Origin: Muribaculaceae bacterium
GTDB taxonomy: Bacteria; Bacteroidota; Bacteroidia; Bacteroidales; Muribaculaceae
Assembly (NCBI GenBank): GCA_022510505.1
Contig: JAFLTL010000006.1
Coordinates: 1-64,000 of the forward strand
Direction: 5' to 3'
DNA: 64,000 nt
The notes below the pieces were generated by a model. The model was not told the DNA's origin and made no database searches. It saw only the letters and a program-made list of their open reading frames with translations. Shown here piece by piece: positions 43,703 to 52,981 of the stretch (the first letter of the stretch is position 1; every line of letters starts with the position of its first letter). A program made the translations under genes and the position numbers.

Positions 43703-46687
43703 ATGATAGTAAGAAAGAGAATTTTAGCCAGTATTGCGTCGATAGTAACGACCGTGATATTCATGGGTTTCAGTGTGAAAGCGGAGACCCTTGAGGAGAG
43801 ATTGGCTGAAGCATATCAGTCATGGATTCCTGCTCATACAGAAGTGGGTAAGATAAAAGTCAAGTCGGTAAAAGTAAACGACAAGAAGAAGACGGTAACG
43901 ATTACTGTAAATGAGGCAGGTTATGATCTGAGTTATAGCGCTGAGAGTTACGAAGGTTTGAAAAAGGCCTTAGCTGAAGTTCTCCCCCAGTCACAGAAGA
44001 ACTATGATATAAAAATAATAGCGGAGAAGACTCCAGTCGAAGATTTGATTTTGGGTCAGAAACGCATGAATAAAGCTCCTACAGAGAAGAAGCCCTTTGT
44101 AGTCAGGACATGGATGGAAGAGGCTCCTAAGGGTTTAGACGGAACGAACATAGCAGTATGGCAGAGTCACGGATGGTATTTTGAGCCAAAGTTAAACCGT
44201 TGGGAGTGGCAACGTGCAAGAATCTTCCAGACGGTCGAAGATTTGTATACACAGGGCTATGTGATGCCATTTCTGATGCCGATGCTTGAGAATGCCGGAG
44301 CATACGTGATGAGCCCACGCGAGCGTGACATTCAACCGGTAGAGATAATCGTTGATGAAGACGGTGGTTATGCCTACAAGGAAGGATATAAGGAGCAGAA
44401 CGGTCATAACAAATGGAAAAAAGGCGGTACGGGCTTCGGTTATAAGAAAGATGTGCTGCATAACGGGGACAATCCTTTCAAAGATGGAAGTTTCCGTCAG
44501 GTTCAGAGTGTGGACCGTGAATCGCAGCAGTCGACAGTAACTTATAGTGCGGATATACCGGAGCAAGGGGATTATGCAGTGTATGTGTCCTATGCCACAG
44601 TACCTAAGAGCGCAACTAAGGTACCTTATACGGTTCATTCTTTAAGAGGAGACCAAACTGCGACGGTCAACCAGTCGATGGGCGGAGGCACCTGGGTTTA
44701 TCTGGGTCATTTTCCATTTGCGAAGGGAGTCCAGGAAATAGTTACCCTTTCTAATGTTGTACCGGGCGAGAATGGCATAGTTACGGCTGATGCCATAAAG
44801 ATTGGCGGTGGAATGGGAAATGTGGCACGCACTCCGGCTGAACCGCTAGACAGCATAGATTATGTTCCGACTTTGAGCAATTATCCACGTTTTACCGAAG
44901 GTGCAAAATATTGGCTTCAATGGGCAGGGATGCCGGATAGTATTTATTCTCCGAGTGAGTTTGTTAACGACTATGTTGATGACTATCGCAGTCGCGGTTT
45001 ATGGGTGAACTATATGAGCGGAGGTTCGTCGATGAATCCGAAAGAAGAGGGATTGAAAGTCCCGATAGATTTGTCAATGGCATGGCACACAGATGCAGGT
45101 ACCACGTTGGATGATTCGATCATCGGAACTTTGAGCATATACAGTATAGACAAGGGGAATCCCTTAGGTAACGGAGGTTCACGTCTTGCTTCGAGAGATT
45201 TAGCCGACCTGGTTCAGACTCAGATTGTAGAGGACGTCAGAGCTCAGTATGAGCCCGATTGGTCACGAAGGAAGTTGTGGGACAGAGAATATGCCGAGTG
45301 TCGTTCTCCTATGGTTCCGTCGTTGTTATTGGAATTATTGAGTCACCAGAACTTTGCCGATATGAAGTATGGTCTAGACCCGGCCTTCCGTTTCTCAGTG
45401 TCTCGTGCGGTTTATAAGGGAATGCTGAAATATATTGCTAATCGTGACGGTGTGGACTATGTAGTTCAACCTTTACCGGTCAGGGCGTTTGACATATCCC
45501 ATGACGAGTCTTCGGAAAGTGATCGTGATTTCATCCTAAGTTGGAGAGAGACGGTAGATTCTTTGGAGCCGACAGCAATTCCTACATATTATCTTGTGGA
45601 AATGAGGGTAAATGATGGAGGCTTCAAGCAGGTTGCAAAGACACAGGAGCCGCGCTGGGAATTCAAGCGTGCCCAGTCGGACACAATCTATTCTTTCCGC
45701 GTAATCGCAGGAAACGATGGTGGCATCAGCTTCCCATCGGAGATTCTTAGTTTAGGTTTAAGCAGTAAACGCGGTGAGGAGGTCACTGTAGTCAACAGCT
45801 TCACTCGAGTCTCGGCTCCTGACTGGTTTGAGGCTGGTGAGATTGCCGGTTTCCATGACGAGAGAGACCATGGTGTTCCTTATATACAAGATATAAGTTT
45901 CATTGGCAGTCAATTTGAGTTCCGCAGAGAGATTCCGTGGATGGATGATGATGCAGCCGGTTTCGGTGCGAGCCGTGCAAATTATGAGAAAGATGTAATA
46001 GCAGGCAACACATTTGATTATCCCTATATCCACGGTCAGTCGATTTTAGCCGCCGGACATTCTTTTATATCAAAGAGTGTAGAAGCATTTGTAGACCCGA
46101 TTGTTGGTGGAACTACCAACAAAATAGTGGATCTTATCCTTGGGAAACAGAAAGAGATACCGATAGGGCGCGGGATACTCGGAACAAAGTATAAAGGGTT
46201 CACACCTGAGCTTCAATCGGCGATAGAAAGACACACATTGGAGGGCGGAAGTATTCTGGTGACGGGTTCCTACGTGGCGAGTGATCTTTGGGACAACCGT
46301 TATTCGACACCTGAAGTGATGGAAAAAGACAAGCTTTTCGCTCAGGAAGTTCTTGGATTCACATGGCGAGTTGGCCAGGCTTCGGTAACCGGTGAAGCTT
46401 ATCAAGTTCCAATCAGATTCAAATCGTTTACCGGAGGTGAATACACTTTTTCTCCGGAACTGAATGCCGACAGTTATGCTGTTGAATCGCCTGATTCGTT
46501 CTATGCTACGGATTCTCAGAAGGGAGCGACCTTGATGAGATATACGGAAAACAATCTAGTAGCAGCAACGGCGATGGATGCAGGGACCTACAAGACGGTG
46601 ATAATTGGTTTCCCGTTTGAAGTTATAAAAGACGAGGGTTCGAGAAACAGCTTGATGGAGCAGGTTCTCAACTTCTTCGGTAAATAA
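43703..46687 (+). CDS. Secreted N-acetylmuramoyl-L-alanine amidase (amidase_3) split by a golvesin-like domain, with FnIII and C-terminal flavodoxin-like domain
   Basis: 994-aa exported protein (signal peptide 1-27). Relatives are often labelled xanthan lyase, but the order of motifs is that of amidase_3: H156 in VWQSHGWYF, E168 in the WEWQRARIF helix, then LMPMLENAGAYVMSPRERD (compare LE..G..V..TR..D). A golvesin-like beta domain (about 225-370, with GGGTWVYLGHFPF and TADAIKIGG) is inserted there. Next come H462 in SMAWHTDAG and E544 in MVPSLLLELLSHQNF. These are the zinc and catalytic residues of the family. A fibronectin type III domain (about 590-690) and a C-terminal alpha/beta domain resembling a glutamine-amidotransferase fold (about 700-994) follow. 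It would cut stem peptides from MurNAc outside the cytoplasm. Head of the salvage operon; start chosen at ATG 43703. Confidence 0.82.
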   Translation: MIVRKRILASIASIVTTVIFMGFSVKAETLEERLAEAYQSWIPAHTEVGKIKVKSVKVNDKKKTVTITVNEAGYDLSYSAESYEGLKKALAEVLPQSQKNYDIKIIAEKTPVEDLILGQKRMNKAPTEKKPFVVRTWMEEAPKGLDGTNIAVWQSHGWYFEPKLNRWEWQRARIFQTVEDLYTQGYVMPFLMPMLENAGAYVMSPRERDIQPVEIIVDEDGGYAYKEGYKEQNGHNKWKKGGTGFGYKKDVLHNGDNPFKDGSFRQVQSVDRESQQSTVTYSADIPEQGDYAVYVSYATVPKSATKVPYTVHSLRGDQTATVNQSMGGGTWVYLGHFPFAKGVQEIVTLSNVVPGENGIVTADAIKIGGGMGNVARTPAEPLDSIDYVPTLSNYPRFTEGAKYWLQWAGMPDSIYSPSEFVNDYVDDYRSRGLWVNYMSGGSSMNPKEEGLKVPIDLSMAWHTDAGTTLDDSIIGTLSIYSIDKGNPLGNGGSRLASRDLADLVQTQIVEDVRAQYEPDWSRRKLWDREYAECRSPMVPSLLLELLSHQNFADMKYGLDPAFRFSVSRAVYKGMLKYIANRDGVDYVVQPLPVRAFDISHDESSESDRDFILSWRETVDSLEPTAIPTYYLVEMRVNDGGFKQVAKTQEPRWEFKRAQSDTIYSFRVIAGNDGGISFPSEILSLGLSSKRGEEVTVVNSFTRVSAPDWFEAGEIAGFHDERDHGVPYIQDISFIGSQFEFRREIPWMDDDAAGFGASRANYEKDVIAGNTFDYPYIHGQSILAAGHSFISKSVEAFVDPIVGGTTNKIVDLILGKQKEIPIGRGILGTKYKGFTPELQSAIERHTLEGGSILVTGSYVASDLWDNRYSTPEVMEKDKLFAQEVLGFTWRVGQASVTGEAYQVPIRFKSFTGGEYTFSPELNADSYAVESPDSFYATDSQKGATLMRYTENNLVAATAMDAGTYKTVIIGFPFEVIKDEGSRNSLMEQVLNFFGK

Positions 46688-46728
46688 GGAAAAGTTTAAC
46701 ACTAAGCATACAATCAATCACAAACAAT

Positions 46729-48231
46729 ATGGAATGTATTTTTTTACCTTACGCTAATCCCAATCAGATCAAGGGGACATTAGAGAATCTGAAGAAGTCA
46801 GGTTTGGAACTTAAAGTATTTCTTCTAGCTACAGGAGAAGATGCCACCCCGTTGGACGGCTGTGAATTCATAAAATGCGAGAGCGGATTGAATTCCACGG
46901 CAACATTGAAACTAATAGCAGAAGCTTCGGTAAAGGAAAATTGCGACGTGATTTTCTACTATCAGAAGTATGACACATTGTTGCCCGGTTACAATGGTTT
47001 ACAACGTTTTGTTCAGGTAATAGATGATGCATCGGTAGCGATGGCCTACTCGGATTATTACTCCATCAAGTCGGACGGAACAAAAGAGAATCATCCGGTA
47101 ATTGACCTTCAGCCCGGAGCATTGAGAGACGATTTTAACTTCGGTTCATTATTGGCATTCTCAGCTGTAGATTTCATTAGTGAAGTCGAGGTATTGGAAG
47201 ATTACAAGGCAGCGGGTCTGTATGCTTTAAGACTGGAGTTAATGTATGGTTCAGGTGTGTTCCATATTGGAGAATACCTCTATACTGACATAGAGACAGA
47301 CCATCGATTGTCGGGTGAAAAGATGTTTGACTATGTAGATCCACGTAACCGAGCATCGCAGATAGAGATGGAAAAGGCATGCACGGAGTATCTGAAGGAG
47401 ATTGGTGCATGGCTAGGTCCGGAAAAGAGTTTGATAGATTTTGAGGAAGGTGACTTCCCGGTAGAAGCGAGCGTTATCATTCCGGTTAGAAACCGAGTTA
47501 GAACGATAAAAGACGCTGTAGACAGTGTTTTGTCACAAAAGGCCGACTTCAAGTATAATGTGATAGTAGTGGACAATCACAGTACGGACGGTACGACGGA
47601 AGTACTTAAAGGATATGCCGGTGACGAACGGGTTGTACACGTGATTCCCGACAGGGATGATTTGGGAATCGGCGGTTGCTGGAACTATGGAGCGGCTTTG
47701 AAACAGTGTGGTCGTTTCACATTGCAACTTGACAGCGATGACCTTTACAGTGATGACAACGTAATACAAAGGATAGTTGACGAGTTCAAGAAACAGAGAT
47801 GTGCAATGGTAATCGGAAGCTACATGCTGACAGACATCAACAAGAACCCGTTACCCCCCGGAATAATAGACCATCGTGAATGGACCGATGATAACGGAGC
47901 GAACAATGCACTACGTATCAATGGACTGGGAGCTCCGCGTTGCTTCTACACCCCGGTATTAAGAGAATACAAGCTTCCCAACACGAGCTACGGTGAGGAT
48001 TACGCATTGGGTTTGAGAATATCCAGGACTTTCAAGATTGGCAGAATATATGATGTTTTGTATTTGTGCCGTCGATGGGAAGACAATTCCGATGCAGCGT
48101 TGGACGTTAACAAGATGAATGCCCACAACCGTTACAAGGACAGCATCAGGACCGAGGAGCTGAGGGCTCGCATAGCGTTGAATGACGAGGCAGATTTTGA
48201 TTTTCCCGAGGACTGGGATGAAGTTGACTAA
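46729..48231 (+). CDS. Family 2 glycosyltransferase with an extra N-terminal domain
   Basis: 500-aa cytoplasmic protein. Residues about 250-440 are a GT-A fold: ASVIIPVRNRVRTIKDAVDSV, VVDNHSTDGT, and the metal-binding LQLDSDDLY, followed by GEDYALGLRI, the usual ED-containing acceptor region. Residues 1-220 resemble a second, incomplete GT-A-like fold (with YSDYYSIKSDG) that may be regulatory. No membrane helix. It lies 41 nt after the amidase gene and one nucleotide before the DUF4922 gene, deep in a salvage operon where a synthetic enzyme is not expected. Acceptor and donor unknown. Confidence 0.85.
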   Translation: MECIFLPYANPNQIKGTLENLKKSGLELKVFLLATGEDATPLDGCEFIKCESGLNSTATLKLIAEASVKENCDVIFYYQKYDTLLPGYNGLQRFVQVIDDASVAMAYSDYYSIKSDGTKENHPVIDLQPGALRDDFNFGSLLAFSAVDFISEVEVLEDYKAAGLYALRLELMYGSGVFHIGEYLYTDIETDHRLSGEKMFDYVDPRNRASQIEMEKACTEYLKEIGAWLGPEKSLIDFEEGDFPVEASVIIPVRNRVRTIKDAVDSVLSQKADFKYNVIVVDNHSTDGTTEVLKGYAGDERVVHVIPDRDDLGIGGCWNYGAALKQCGRFTLQLDSDDLYSDDNVIQRIVDEFKKQRCAMVIGSYMLTDINKNPLPPGIIDHREWTDDNGANNALRINGLGAPRCFYTPVLREYKLPNTSYGEDYALGLRISRTFKIGRIYDVLYLCRRWEDNSDAALDVNKMNAHNRYKDSIRTEELRARIALNDEADFDFPEDWDEVD

Positions 48232-48232
48232 T

Positions 48233-49072
48233 ATGAAAATAGATATCGACGGTTTTCTGGCCTCACAGAAGCGAGACTATCCAGCGGCCGCGACTGGTTA
48301 TGAAGCCTTGAAAGGTGTTAAGGTCAAGGAATTTGATCTTGACGGATGTAGAGTAAAGGTTCAGTTCAATCCAGCGCGAGCGGTGTCATCGGGAGCCAAA
48401 GTCGACAAAAAGAGTATAGCGGCGCGTCCCTGTTTTCTCTGCGAGAAGAACAGGGATCCGCGTCAGACTAACATACCGTGGAAAAATGGCAAATATGAGA
48501 TTCTGATAAATCCGTTTCCCATATTTCCTCGTCATCTAACAATACCGGCGACAGGTCATCATTTGCAGACGATTGGAGGCAGGATAGGCGACATGTTTGA
48601 TCTTGCGAGGGAGCTTGATGGCTTCACGGTATTTTATAATGGACCACGATGTGGAGCCTCAGCACCCGACCACATGCATTTCCAGGCTGGTGACAGCAGT
48701 TTTCTGCCCATATGGGAATGGATTGAAAGCGGCAAGAAAACTCCGATGGACATCAGGATAATAGATGCAACGAGTTCAGAAGAGGCTTCAGTCAAGTTCG
48801 AAGAGTTGATAAAGGATCTTGTAGTACCCGAGGGGGATCAAGAACCGATGATGAATGTTCTGGCTAAATCTAACGGTGAGGGTGTCAGAATTCTGGTGAT
48901 CCCTCGCAAACGTCATCGTCCGTCGTTTTACGACAATGAGGGTGAAGAAGGAATGATGATAAGTCCGGCTTCGGTGGATTTAGGCGGGGTTTTCATTTTA
49001 CCTAGGGAGATTGATTTTAATAGAATAGACAGTCAAACTTTGAAAAAGGTTTACGAGGAAGTTACTTTATGA
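48233..49072 (+). CDS. DUF4922 protein, GalT/HIT-like nucleotidyltransferase or phosphorylase
   Basis: 279-aa cytoplasmic protein. The active-site pattern H147-M-H149-F-Q151 (PDHMHFQAG) is the H-x-H-x-Q of the GalT/GDP-galactose phosphorylase branch of the HIT superfamily, where the second His attacks the nucleotide alpha-phosphate; C67 and C70 (RPCFLCEKNRD) look like half of a structural zinc site. INPFPIFPRHLTI is the conserved strand before it. Start set at ATG 48233, 1 nt after the glycosyltransferase stop; a longer frame from 48182 lies inside that gene. ATGA overlap with the SpoIID-like gene. Possible role: making or cleaving a nucleotide-activated amino sugar (inference from the operon). 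Confidence 0.85.
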   Translation: MKIDIDGFLASQKRDYPAAATGYEALKGVKVKEFDLDGCRVKVQFNPARAVSSGAKVDKKSIAARPCFLCEKNRDPRQTNIPWKNGKYEILINPFPIFPRHLTIPATGHHLQTIGGRIGDMFDLARELDGFTVFYNGPRCGASAPDHMHFQAGDSSFLPIWEWIESGKKTPMDIRIIDATSSEEASVKFEELIKDLVVPEGDQEPMMNVLAKSNGEGVRILVIPRKRHRPSFYDNEGEEGMMISPASVDLGGVFILPREIDFNRIDSQTLKKVYEEVTL

Positions 49073-50265
49073 AGGGAAAAGAACCAGTAGTCAGGGTTGG
49101 CATTATGTCGGCTTCGGAGATAGAAGTCAAGTTTCTTGGTGACAAGAATGAATTTGAACTAAAGGATGTCACCATAGGGATAAATTTCCATTGGGAGCGT
49201 AAAGAGAACCAGCGTTTCAGAGGGGAATTAGAAATTCTTCGGAATGAAGACGGGACGGCAACAGCGGTCAATGCGATTCCGATGGAAGAATATCTTAAGA
49301 GTGTTATTTCATCGGAGATGAGTGCGACTTCCAGCATGGAGCTTCTCAAGGCACATTCGGTTATTTCAAGAAGCTGGCTTCTAGCTCAGATAGACCGTAA
49401 AAGAAGATACAACGGTAAAGATGACCCGAAAGCAGAGGATCGTAGTGAAACTGAAGAAAAAATAGTCAGATGGTACGACCGCGACGATCACGACAAGTTT
49501 GATGTTTGTGCCGACGATCATTGCCAGAGATATCAGGGTGTCACTCGTATGACATCCAAAACGGTGGAAGAAGCTGTTGAAGCAACCCGTGGAGAAGTTC
49601 TAATGATGGACAATGAAATTTGTGATGCTCGATTCTCGAAATGTTGCGGAGGAGTGATGGAAGTTTTCCAGAACTGCTGGGAACCAAAAGATCACGGTTA
49701 TCTTCGTCCTTTGCGGGATGATGAACATCCAAAGGAGAATGTTCCCGATTTAACGGTTGAAAGTTCGGCAAAAGATTGGATTGAGAGTGAGGAAGCCTCA
49801 TTCTGTAACACGAAAGATCGTGCGTTGCTTGAGCAGGTTCTCAACCATTATGACCGCGAAGATATCAGTTTCTATCGTTGGGAAGAGACCTTCTTGCCCG
49901 GAGAACTTGACAATTTGGTTAAAGAGCGTTCGGGGATTGATTTTGGAGAGATTCTCGAGATAACTCCTGTTAGAAGGGGTCCTTCGGGAAGAATATATCT
50001 TCTGAAGATATCGGGGACAAAAAAGACAGTATTGGTTGGCAAGGAATTGGAAATCAGGAAATGGTTTTCAAAGAGCCATTTGAAGAGTTCGGCCTTCATT
50101 GTTGAAAAGACTCCGGAAGGAGGCTGGATAATGAAAGGTGCAGGCTGGGGCCATGGTGTAGGGTTGTGTCAGATAGGTGCAGCTGTGATGGCATCAAAGG
50201 GATACGGATACAAAGAGATATTGAGTCATTATTTCCCCGGTTCAACTCTTGAAAAGATTTATTAG
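49069..50265 (+). CDS. SpoIID/LytB domain protein without signal peptide
   Basis: 398-aa protein. The SpoIID domain is clear: IPMEEYLKSVISSEMSATSSMELLKAHSVISRSW, with the catalytic-type Glu in the SSEM stretch, and a C-terminal GAGWGHGVGLCQIGA signature. SpoIID is a lytic transglycosylase acting on peptidoglycan strands lacking stem peptides. Unusually, the product begins MKGKEPVVRVGIMSAS with no signal peptide or TM helix, and its start overlaps the DUF4922 stop (ATGA), so no upstream start is possible without overlapping deeply. A Cys-rich middle segment (CCGG near FSKCCGGVMEVFQNC) is present. I infer that it acts on imported muropeptides in the cytoplasm. Confidence 0.87.
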   Translation: MKGKEPVVRVGIMSASEIEVKFLGDKNEFELKDVTIGINFHWERKENQRFRGELEILRNEDGTATAVNAIPMEEYLKSVISSEMSATSSMELLKAHSVISRSWLLAQIDRKRRYNGKDDPKAEDRSETEEKIVRWYDRDDHDKFDVCADDHCQRYQGVTRMTSKTVEEAVEATRGEVLMMDNEICDARFSKCCGGVMEVFQNCWEPKDHGYLRPLRDDEHPKENVPDLTVESSAKDWIESEEASFCNTKDRALLEQVLNHYDREDISFYRWEETFLPGELDNLVKERSGIDFGEILEITPVRRGPSGRIYLLKISGTKKTVLVGKELEIRKWFSKSHLKSSAFIVEKTPEGGWIMKGAGWGHGVGLCQIGAAVMASKGYGYKEILSHYFPGSTLEKIY

Positions 50266-50306
50266 ACCAGCGGATTAGAATATTATCACAAAAGAACAGA
50301 ATTGCA

Positions 50307-51659
50307 ATGGATCAGATCAGGACGAGAAATCCATGGTGTTGGATTCCGACATTATATTTTGCACAAGGAATACCTTTCATCTTCATCAACATGGTGTCGA
50401 TGGTGTTGTTCACTCGTTTGGGTATGTCGGAGACCGATGCTGCGTTATATACTGGATGGCTATATTTGCCATGGGTTATAAAACCTTTCTGGGGCCCAAT
50501 AGTAGATATATTTCGCACAAAGAGATGGTGGACGGTAGTGATGCAGATATGCATTGCAGCCGGTTTGGCGGGTATAGCGTTTACACTGCCTCTTCCGTCA
50601 TCGGAGGATATAGTGAAAGGAGTGCCAATGAGTGCGTTCACTATAGCATTATGTTTCTATGTATTCACGGCGTTCTGTTCGGCCACTCATGACATAGCGT
50701 CGGACGGTTTCTACATGATAGCGTTGGACACGAATCAACAGAGTGTATTTGTTGGTATCAGGTCTACGTTCTATCGTTGTGCGAATGTTTTTGGTCAGGG
50801 AGGACTTGTGATAATTGCCGGTGCGATGGAAGCGTTCGGCGGTGTAGCGATGGGCTGGAAGTATACAGTGGCTATATGTGCTATATTCTTTGGTTTGGTT
50901 TCGATTTATCACCTTTTCATCCTTCCTTATCCGAGTAGTGACCGTGCTGTGGGTAACACTTCGGAGAAGAAGTCGATTGTCGACATTCTGAAGGAGTTCG
51001 GTGGTTCGTTCGCCACGTTCTTCATGAAGAAGCATGTTTTCCTTGCCATATTGTTCATGTTGCTATACAGATTGCCGGAGGCACAAGTTGTCAAATTGTG
51101 TCAGCCATTCCTTTTGGCTCCAAGAGACATGGGCGGTTTGGGGATGACCCAAACCGAGGTTGGTTTCGCCTATGGTACCTTGGCTATCATTGGTTTGACC
51201 GTTGGCGGTATAATTGGTGGTATATGTGCGGCTCAAGGTGGTTTGAGAAAATGGATATGGCCGATGGCTTTGGCAACCTCGCTTAACTGTGTTGCTTATA
51301 TCTTCCTATCCAATGTGCAACCCGACTACGGTTTGGTCAGTGGAAAAGTCCAGATTTACTGCGCAATAATTTTGGAGCAGTTTGCCTATGGTTTTGGGTT
51401 TACGGCATTCATGTTGTTCATGATGTATTTCGCCGAGGGTCCTTATAAGACCTCTCATTATGCAATATGCACAGCGTTTATGGCGTTAGGAATGATGTTG
51501 CCAGGCATGGCAGCAGGTTGGATCAAGGAGGTTCTTATGGGGAACTCCTATGCAAGTTTCTTCTTCTGGGTTTTGGGTTGTAATGTTGCGACGTGGATAG
51601 TTACGGGTTTAGTTCGTCGCCATATAGATCCGGCGTATGGTGCCAAGAAGAAAGAGTGA
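50307..51659 (+). CDS. ampG: AmpG-like muropeptide permease (MFS)
   Basis: 450-aa inner-membrane transporter with 12 or more TM helices. The N-terminus WIPTLYFAQGIPF is a hallmark of AmpG-type transporters, as is the SATHDIASDGFYM motif in helix 4-5. AmpG imports GlcNAc-anhydroMurNAc-peptides or related disaccharides. Placed between the SpoIID-like gene and namZ, 41 and 47 nt away. The operon context strongly supports cell-wall fragment uptake; exact substrate form cannot be read from sequence. Confidence 0.9.
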   Translation: MDQIRTRNPWCWIPTLYFAQGIPFIFINMVSMVLFTRLGMSETDAALYTGWLYLPWVIKPFWGPIVDIFRTKRWWTVVMQICIAAGLAGIAFTLPLPSSEDIVKGVPMSAFTIALCFYVFTAFCSATHDIASDGFYMIALDTNQQSVFVGIRSTFYRCANVFGQGGLVIIAGAMEAFGGVAMGWKYTVAICAIFFGLVSIYHLFILPYPSSDRAVGNTSEKKSIVDILKEFGGSFATFFMKKHVFLAILFMLLYRLPEAQVVKLCQPFLLAPRDMGGLGMTQTEVGFAYGTLAIIGLTVGGIIGGICAAQGGLRKWIWPMALATSLNCVAYIFLSNVQPDYGLVSGKVQIYCAIILEQFAYGFGFTAFMLFMMYFAEGPYKTSHYAICTAFMALGMMLPGMAAGWIKEVLMGNSYASFFFWVLGCNVATWIVTGLVRRHIDPAYGAKKKE

Positions 51660-51706
51660 ATATAGAAAGAAAAAAATAGGCTTAGATAGTCATTAATGAT
51701 ACAAGC

Positions 51707-52939
51707 ATGAAAAAAGAATTACTAACATTCGGTGTTTTTTTGATATTCGCCATCAGTTTGGGCGCACAGGTAAAACCGGGAATAGAGGTTCTACGAGATC
51801 GTAATTTCGATGTTCTAAAGGGTAAAAGGGTTGGCCTAATAACGAACCCGACAGGCGTTGACAACGATTTGAAATCGACGGTTGACATTTTCTTTGAAGC
51901 CGAGGATGTTGATTTGACGGCATTATATGGGCCTGAGCACGGAGTCAGGGGAGACGCTCATGCAGGAGTAGAAGTGACAAACGATGTTGACCCTAAAACC
52001 GGAGTCCAGGTTTATTCGATTTTTGGCAAGACGAGAAAACCCACTGACGAGATGCTGGAAAACATAGACGTGATGGTCTATGATATACAAGACAACGGTT
52101 GTCGTTCGTTCACATTCATATCGTCGATGGCCAACGCGATGGATGCATGCGCAAAACTTGGGAAGGAATTTGTTGTTCTGGATCGTCCCAATCCAATAGG
52201 AGGCGAGAAGGTTGAAGGTAACATAACGGAACCCGATTGTATTTCTTTCGTCAGTCAGTTGCCAATACCTTATCTATATGGTTTGACGCCGGGAGAACTT
52301 GCAAATTATATAAATGAGGAAGGTTTGTTGGAATCAGGAAAGAAAGTCAATTTGACAGTGGTTCCGATGGAAGGTTGGGAGCGTGACATGAGTTTTTCGG
52401 AAACAGGGATGCCTTGGGTCCTTCCATCGCCTCACATACCCACGCCTGAGACGGCATTATATTATCCGGCCAGTGGGATTCTTGGCGAACTATATTTCAT
52501 AAATATCGGTATTGGTTACACGTTGCCGTTCAAGTTGTTTGCGGCTCCGTGGATAGATAAGCCCGATGAATTGGCCCAAAGGATGAATGATTTGGGAATT
52601 CCCGGCATCAAGTTTCGTCCGATATATTTCAAGCCATTTTACAGCACGTCGAGTGGAGAAGATATTGCTGGCGTTGAGTTCTATGTAACTGACGCTAACG
52701 TTGCTCCTTTGACATTGGTGCAATTTTATATAATGCAGGAATTGGCAGAGATGTATCCTGAACATAAGGCTATGTCAATCGACGGTTCGACACGATATAA
52801 CATGTTTGATAAGGTCGCCGGCAGCAAGAAAATACGCGAGGAATTTTCGCGACGGAACCGTGTGGAGGACATACTTCCGATTTGGAACAAGGATGCCGAT
52901 AATTTTAAGGAATCGACCAAAGCCTATAGATTATATTGA
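51707..52939 (+). CDS. namZ: Exo-beta-N-acetylmuramidase NamZ (DUF1343, GH171)
   Basis: 410-aa exported enzyme (signal peptide 1-20) of the DUF1343 family, in which Bacillus subtilis NamZ/YbbC was shown to release MurNAc from the non-reducing end of glycan chains. The N-terminal Rossmann-like domain carries GLITNPTG and GPEHGVRG; E77 in GPEHG corresponds to the proposed catalytic glutamate. Also typical are VMVYDIQDNGCRSFTF and LDRPNPIGG. A role in freeing MurNAc in the periplasm fits the murT/murK/murQ-like genes 3 kb downstream in the same operon. Confidence 0.92.
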   Translation: MKKELLTFGVFLIFAISLGAQVKPGIEVLRDRNFDVLKGKRVGLITNPTGVDNDLKSTVDIFFEAEDVDLTALYGPEHGVRGDAHAGVEVTNDVDPKTGVQVYSIFGKTRKPTDEMLENIDVMVYDIQDNGCRSFTFISSMANAMDACAKLGKEFVVLDRPNPIGGEKVEGNITEPDCISFVSQLPIPYLYGLTPGELANYINEEGLLESGKKVNLTVVPMEGWERDMSFSETGMPWVLPSPHIPTPETALYYPASGILGELYFINIGIGYTLPFKLFAAPWIDKPDELAQRMNDLGIPGIKFRPIYFKPFYSTSSGEDIAGVEFYVTDANVAPLTLVQFYIMQELAEMYPEHKAMSIDGSTRYNMFDKVAGSKKIREEFSRRNRVEDILPIWNKDADNFKESTKAYRLY

Positions 52940-52981
52940 TTGGAATCGGCGTTGTTTTAAAACCAAAGGAAATTTTAAGGA

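Noticed and set aside
48182..48232. Upstream extension of the DUF4922 gene
   Set aside because: It lies inside the glycosyltransferase gene; the ATG 1 nt after that stop fits family length.
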